Assembly (NCBI GenBank): GCA_016195585.1 | Contig: JACPZJ010000225.1 | Span: forward strand, 1 to 6,218 | Length of the DNA: 6,218 bases | Direction of reading: 5' to 3' | From: Nitrospirota bacterium | Lineage (GTDB): Bacteria > Nitrospirota > CAKKRA01 > 9FT-COMBO-42-15 | In this document: in pieces, positions 5,150 to 6,218 of the stretch | Position numbering within the stretch: position 1 is the first letter of the stretch | How the letters are laid out: the number at the start of each line of letters is the position of its first letter | The notes under the pieces: generated by a model | What the model saw: only the letters and a program-made list of their open reading frames with translations | What the model was told of the DNA's origin: nothing | Databases searched by the model: none | Translations under genes and position numbers: made by a program

Positions 5150-5357
5150 TCTCTATGTCCTTGAATAGCTCTTTTACAGTCCCCTTCTTTGTCATTCCCT
5201 TTTTAAAATTCCCTATTGCTTCTTTTGCCCTTTTTACAATAGCCTCTCTCTTTGCCTCAACAAGCTGCTTTTTTATAATATCAATAGCGTATTCTTTATC
5301 ACCCATCGGCAGATGGCTGAATTCTTCAATTATTTTGTTTAGGGTTGCGCTGCCCAT
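5142..5357 (-). CDS. Antitoxin of the RelE/YafQ-like pair
   Basis: This is a short, charged, mainly helical 71-residue protein. It contains PMGDKEYAIDIIKKQLVEAK and ends in GTVKELFKDIESD, a tail of the kind that wraps around RelE-type toxins. It sits directly before the toxin gene and overlaps it by eight bases, the usual order for relBE-like operons, and the role is inferred mainly from this. I see no clear HTH, RHH or AbrB DNA-binding motif, so whether it binds its own operator is open. AGGAGG at 5367-5372 is a strong ribosome site, nine bases before the ATG. It does not obviously match E. coli RelB or DinJ, so no symbol is given. Confidence 0.8.
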   Translation of the reverse strand: MGSATLNKIIEEFSHLPMGDKEYAIDIIKKQLVEAKREAIVKRAKEAIGNFKKGMTKKGTVKELFKDIESD

Positions 5358-5381
5358 TTCCTTAAACCTCCTTTTAATCTG

Positions 5382-5399
5382 TTAACCACATTATCCACA
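5382..5399. repeat. Two abutting DnaA-box-like 9-mers in the leader of the RelE-like operon
   Basis: TTAACCACA (5382-5390) and TTATCCACA (5391-5399) are tandem copies differing at one base. The second equals the DnaA-box consensus exactly. They cover the predicted transcription start, so they could equally be the operator of this operon. Only the repeat itself is certain. Confidence 0.5.
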
Positions 5400-5427
5400 G
5401 TATAACACAAAAGGCTTTAGGTTTAAA
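5399..5427 (-). promoter_or_regulatory. Extended -10 promoter of the RelE-like operon
   Basis: On the minus strand TGTTATACT supplies an extended -10 (TG, one base, then TATACT at 5399-5404). A weak -35, TTTAAA (5422-5427, four of six), lies 17 bases upstream. The -35 starts 25 bases after the aspS stop codon. Transcription should begin near 5392, inside the tandem 9-mers at 5382-5399. Confidence 0.55.
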
Positions 5428-5450
5428 GGCTATTTGAAAGCAATGTTTAA

Positions 5451-5552
5451 ATTACTCCTTCTTCCCCTCCAGCCTGATGCTCAGTTCCTTGAGCTGCTCT
5501 TTTGTAACCTTGCTCGGCGCGTCGGTCATAAGGCAGACTGCCTTTTGGGTTT
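5451..5552. repeat. Outer direct repeat, copy 2 (within intact aspS 3' end)
   Basis: This copy forms the last 32 codons plus stop of the continuous aspS gene and pairs with 632-733. Recombination between the two copies would remove 4819 bp and still leave a full-length aspS with at most two amino-acid changes. Confidence 0.9.
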
Positions 5553-6218
5553 TTGGGAAGGCGATTACATCGCGGATAGAGTCAACGCCTGCAAGTATCA
5601 TAACAAGCCTGTCCAAGCCAAAGGCAATGCCGCCGTGCGGAGGCGCGCCGTATTCCAGAGCCTCTAAGAGAAAACCGAATTTTAGCTTGGCATCCTCTTC
5701 ATTAATGTTGAGCAGGCTAAAGACCTTGTTCTGAACATCCCTTTTGTGTATACGTATGCTTCCGCCGCCTATTTCAGAGCCGTTTAAAACAATATCATAG
5801 GCCTTTGACCTTACCTTTAATGGCTCTGAATCAAGCAATGGAACATCCTCATCCATTGGCGATGTAAATGGATGGTGCAATGCCTCGTATCTCTTTTCTT
5901 CGTCATTGTATTCAAGCAATGGAAAATCTGTTACCCACAGAAAATTATATCTATTGTTGTCAATTAAGCCGAGCTTCTCTGCAATATGAAGACGCAGATT
6001 GCTTAGTGTATCATTTACAATCTTTGGTTTGTCTGCAACAAAGAGAAGAAGGTCTCCCTTCTCTGCCTTTAATATTTCTCCAATCTTTTTTAATACATCC
6101 TCTTTAAAGAATTTTATTATAGGCGCTTCAAATCCCTTATCTGTAGCCTTTATCCATGCAAGCCCTTTAGCGCCATAGATCTTTGCAAACTCTGTTAAGG
6201 CATCAAGCTCTGAACGGG
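5452..6218 (-). CDS. aspS: Aspartyl-tRNA synthetase, C-terminal part (5' end beyond window)
   Basis: AspS charges tRNA-Asp with aspartate in the cytoplasm and is normally essential. The 254 visible residues run unbroken to the TAA at 5452-5454, about 43% of a usual 590-600-residue bacterial enzyme. The first part (GAKGLAWIKATDKGFEAPII) belongs to the GAD domain inserted in bacterial-type AspRS. The catalytic domain then resumes: WVTDFPLLEYNDEEKRYEAL, HHPFTSP, the IGGGSIRIH strand, and class II motif 3 in FGLDRLVMIL. The C-terminal tail DVIAFPKTQKAVCLMTDAPS is also canonical. Discrimination between the AspRS and AspRS/AsnRS (non-discriminating) types depends on residues outside the window. The last 32 codons are repeated at 633-731. 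No terminator hairpin is visible before the RelE-like operon, so read-through is possible. Confidence 0.95.
   Translation of the reverse strand, partial: RSELDALTEFAKIYGAKGLAWIKATDKGFEAPIIKFFKEDVLKKIGEILKAEKGDLLLFVADKPKIVNDTLSNLRLHIAEKLGLIDNNRYNFLWVTDFPLLEYNDEEKRYEALHHPFTSPMDEDVPLLDSEPLKVRSKAYDIVLNGSEIGGGSIRIHKRDVQNKVFSLLNINEEDAKLKFGFLLEALEYGAPPHGGIAFGLDRLVMILAGVDSIRDVIAFPKTQKAVCLMTDAPSKVTKEQLKELSIRLEGKKE

Noticed and set aside
5382..5399. Replication origin suggested by DnaA-box-like sequences
   Set aside because: Only two boxes are present, there is no obvious AT-rich unwinding element array, and no dnaA, dnaN or rep gene is nearby. A regulatory or chance role is more likely.
632..5552. 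Insertion sequence or complete integrative element
   Set aside because: No transposase, integrase or terminal inverted repeats were found between the aspS repeats, so no mobile element is called; only the repeats are reported.
1..6218. CRISPR array
   Set aside because: There are no short regularly spaced repeats; the only repeats are the two long pairs and small palindromes.

Overview
The window looks like chromosomal accessory DNA from an AT-rich bacterium. Two predicted proteins begin with Sec-type signal peptides, and several promoters have good sigma70-like hexamers. The style (many type II toxin-antitoxin modules, an ORF6N protein, HtrA-type protease fragments, a signal-peptide TPR protein) is what one meets in environmental Gram-negative lineages such as Nitrospirota or the former Deltaproteobacteria, but this placement is only an impression. 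Nothing here is diagnostic of a genus.

Layout from right to left, since most genes are on the minus strand. The right end (5452-6218) is the C-terminal part of aspS, aspartyl-tRNA synthetase. Directly downstream is a RelE/YafQ-like toxin with its antitoxin (4880-5357). Next is a truncated copy of an HtrA-like protease gene (4524-4841). On the plus strand is a complete HigB-HigA module (3852-4494) with a palindromic operator. Divergent from it is an ORF6N-domain gene (2884-3453), followed by a second truncated copy of the same protease 5' end (2611-2862), a small two-helix membrane protein (2370-2621) and an exported TPR protein (1027-2343). Then comes a poorly coding stretch (734-1026), a 32-codon orphan piece of the aspS 3' end (633-731), and at the left edge a VapBC-like RHH antitoxin and PIN toxin operon, with the toxin cut by the window edge.

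The most notable structure is two nested pairs of direct repeats. The outer pair is the last ~100 bp of aspS (632-733 and 5451-5552, about 90% identical, offset 4819 bp). Each copy is followed within about 30 bp by the promoter of a type II toxin-antitoxin operon in the same orientation. The inner pair is a 194-bp protease 5' end (2681-2874 and 4660-4853, about 94% identical, offset 1979 bp) bracketing orf6N and higBA. I read the region as a recombination-built island at the 3' end of aspS, with three toxin-antitoxin modules as its main recognisable cargo. Toxin-antitoxin loss would be costly, so these modules may stabilise a region that the repeats could otherwise delete. No integrase or transposase gene is visible, so the mechanism is open.
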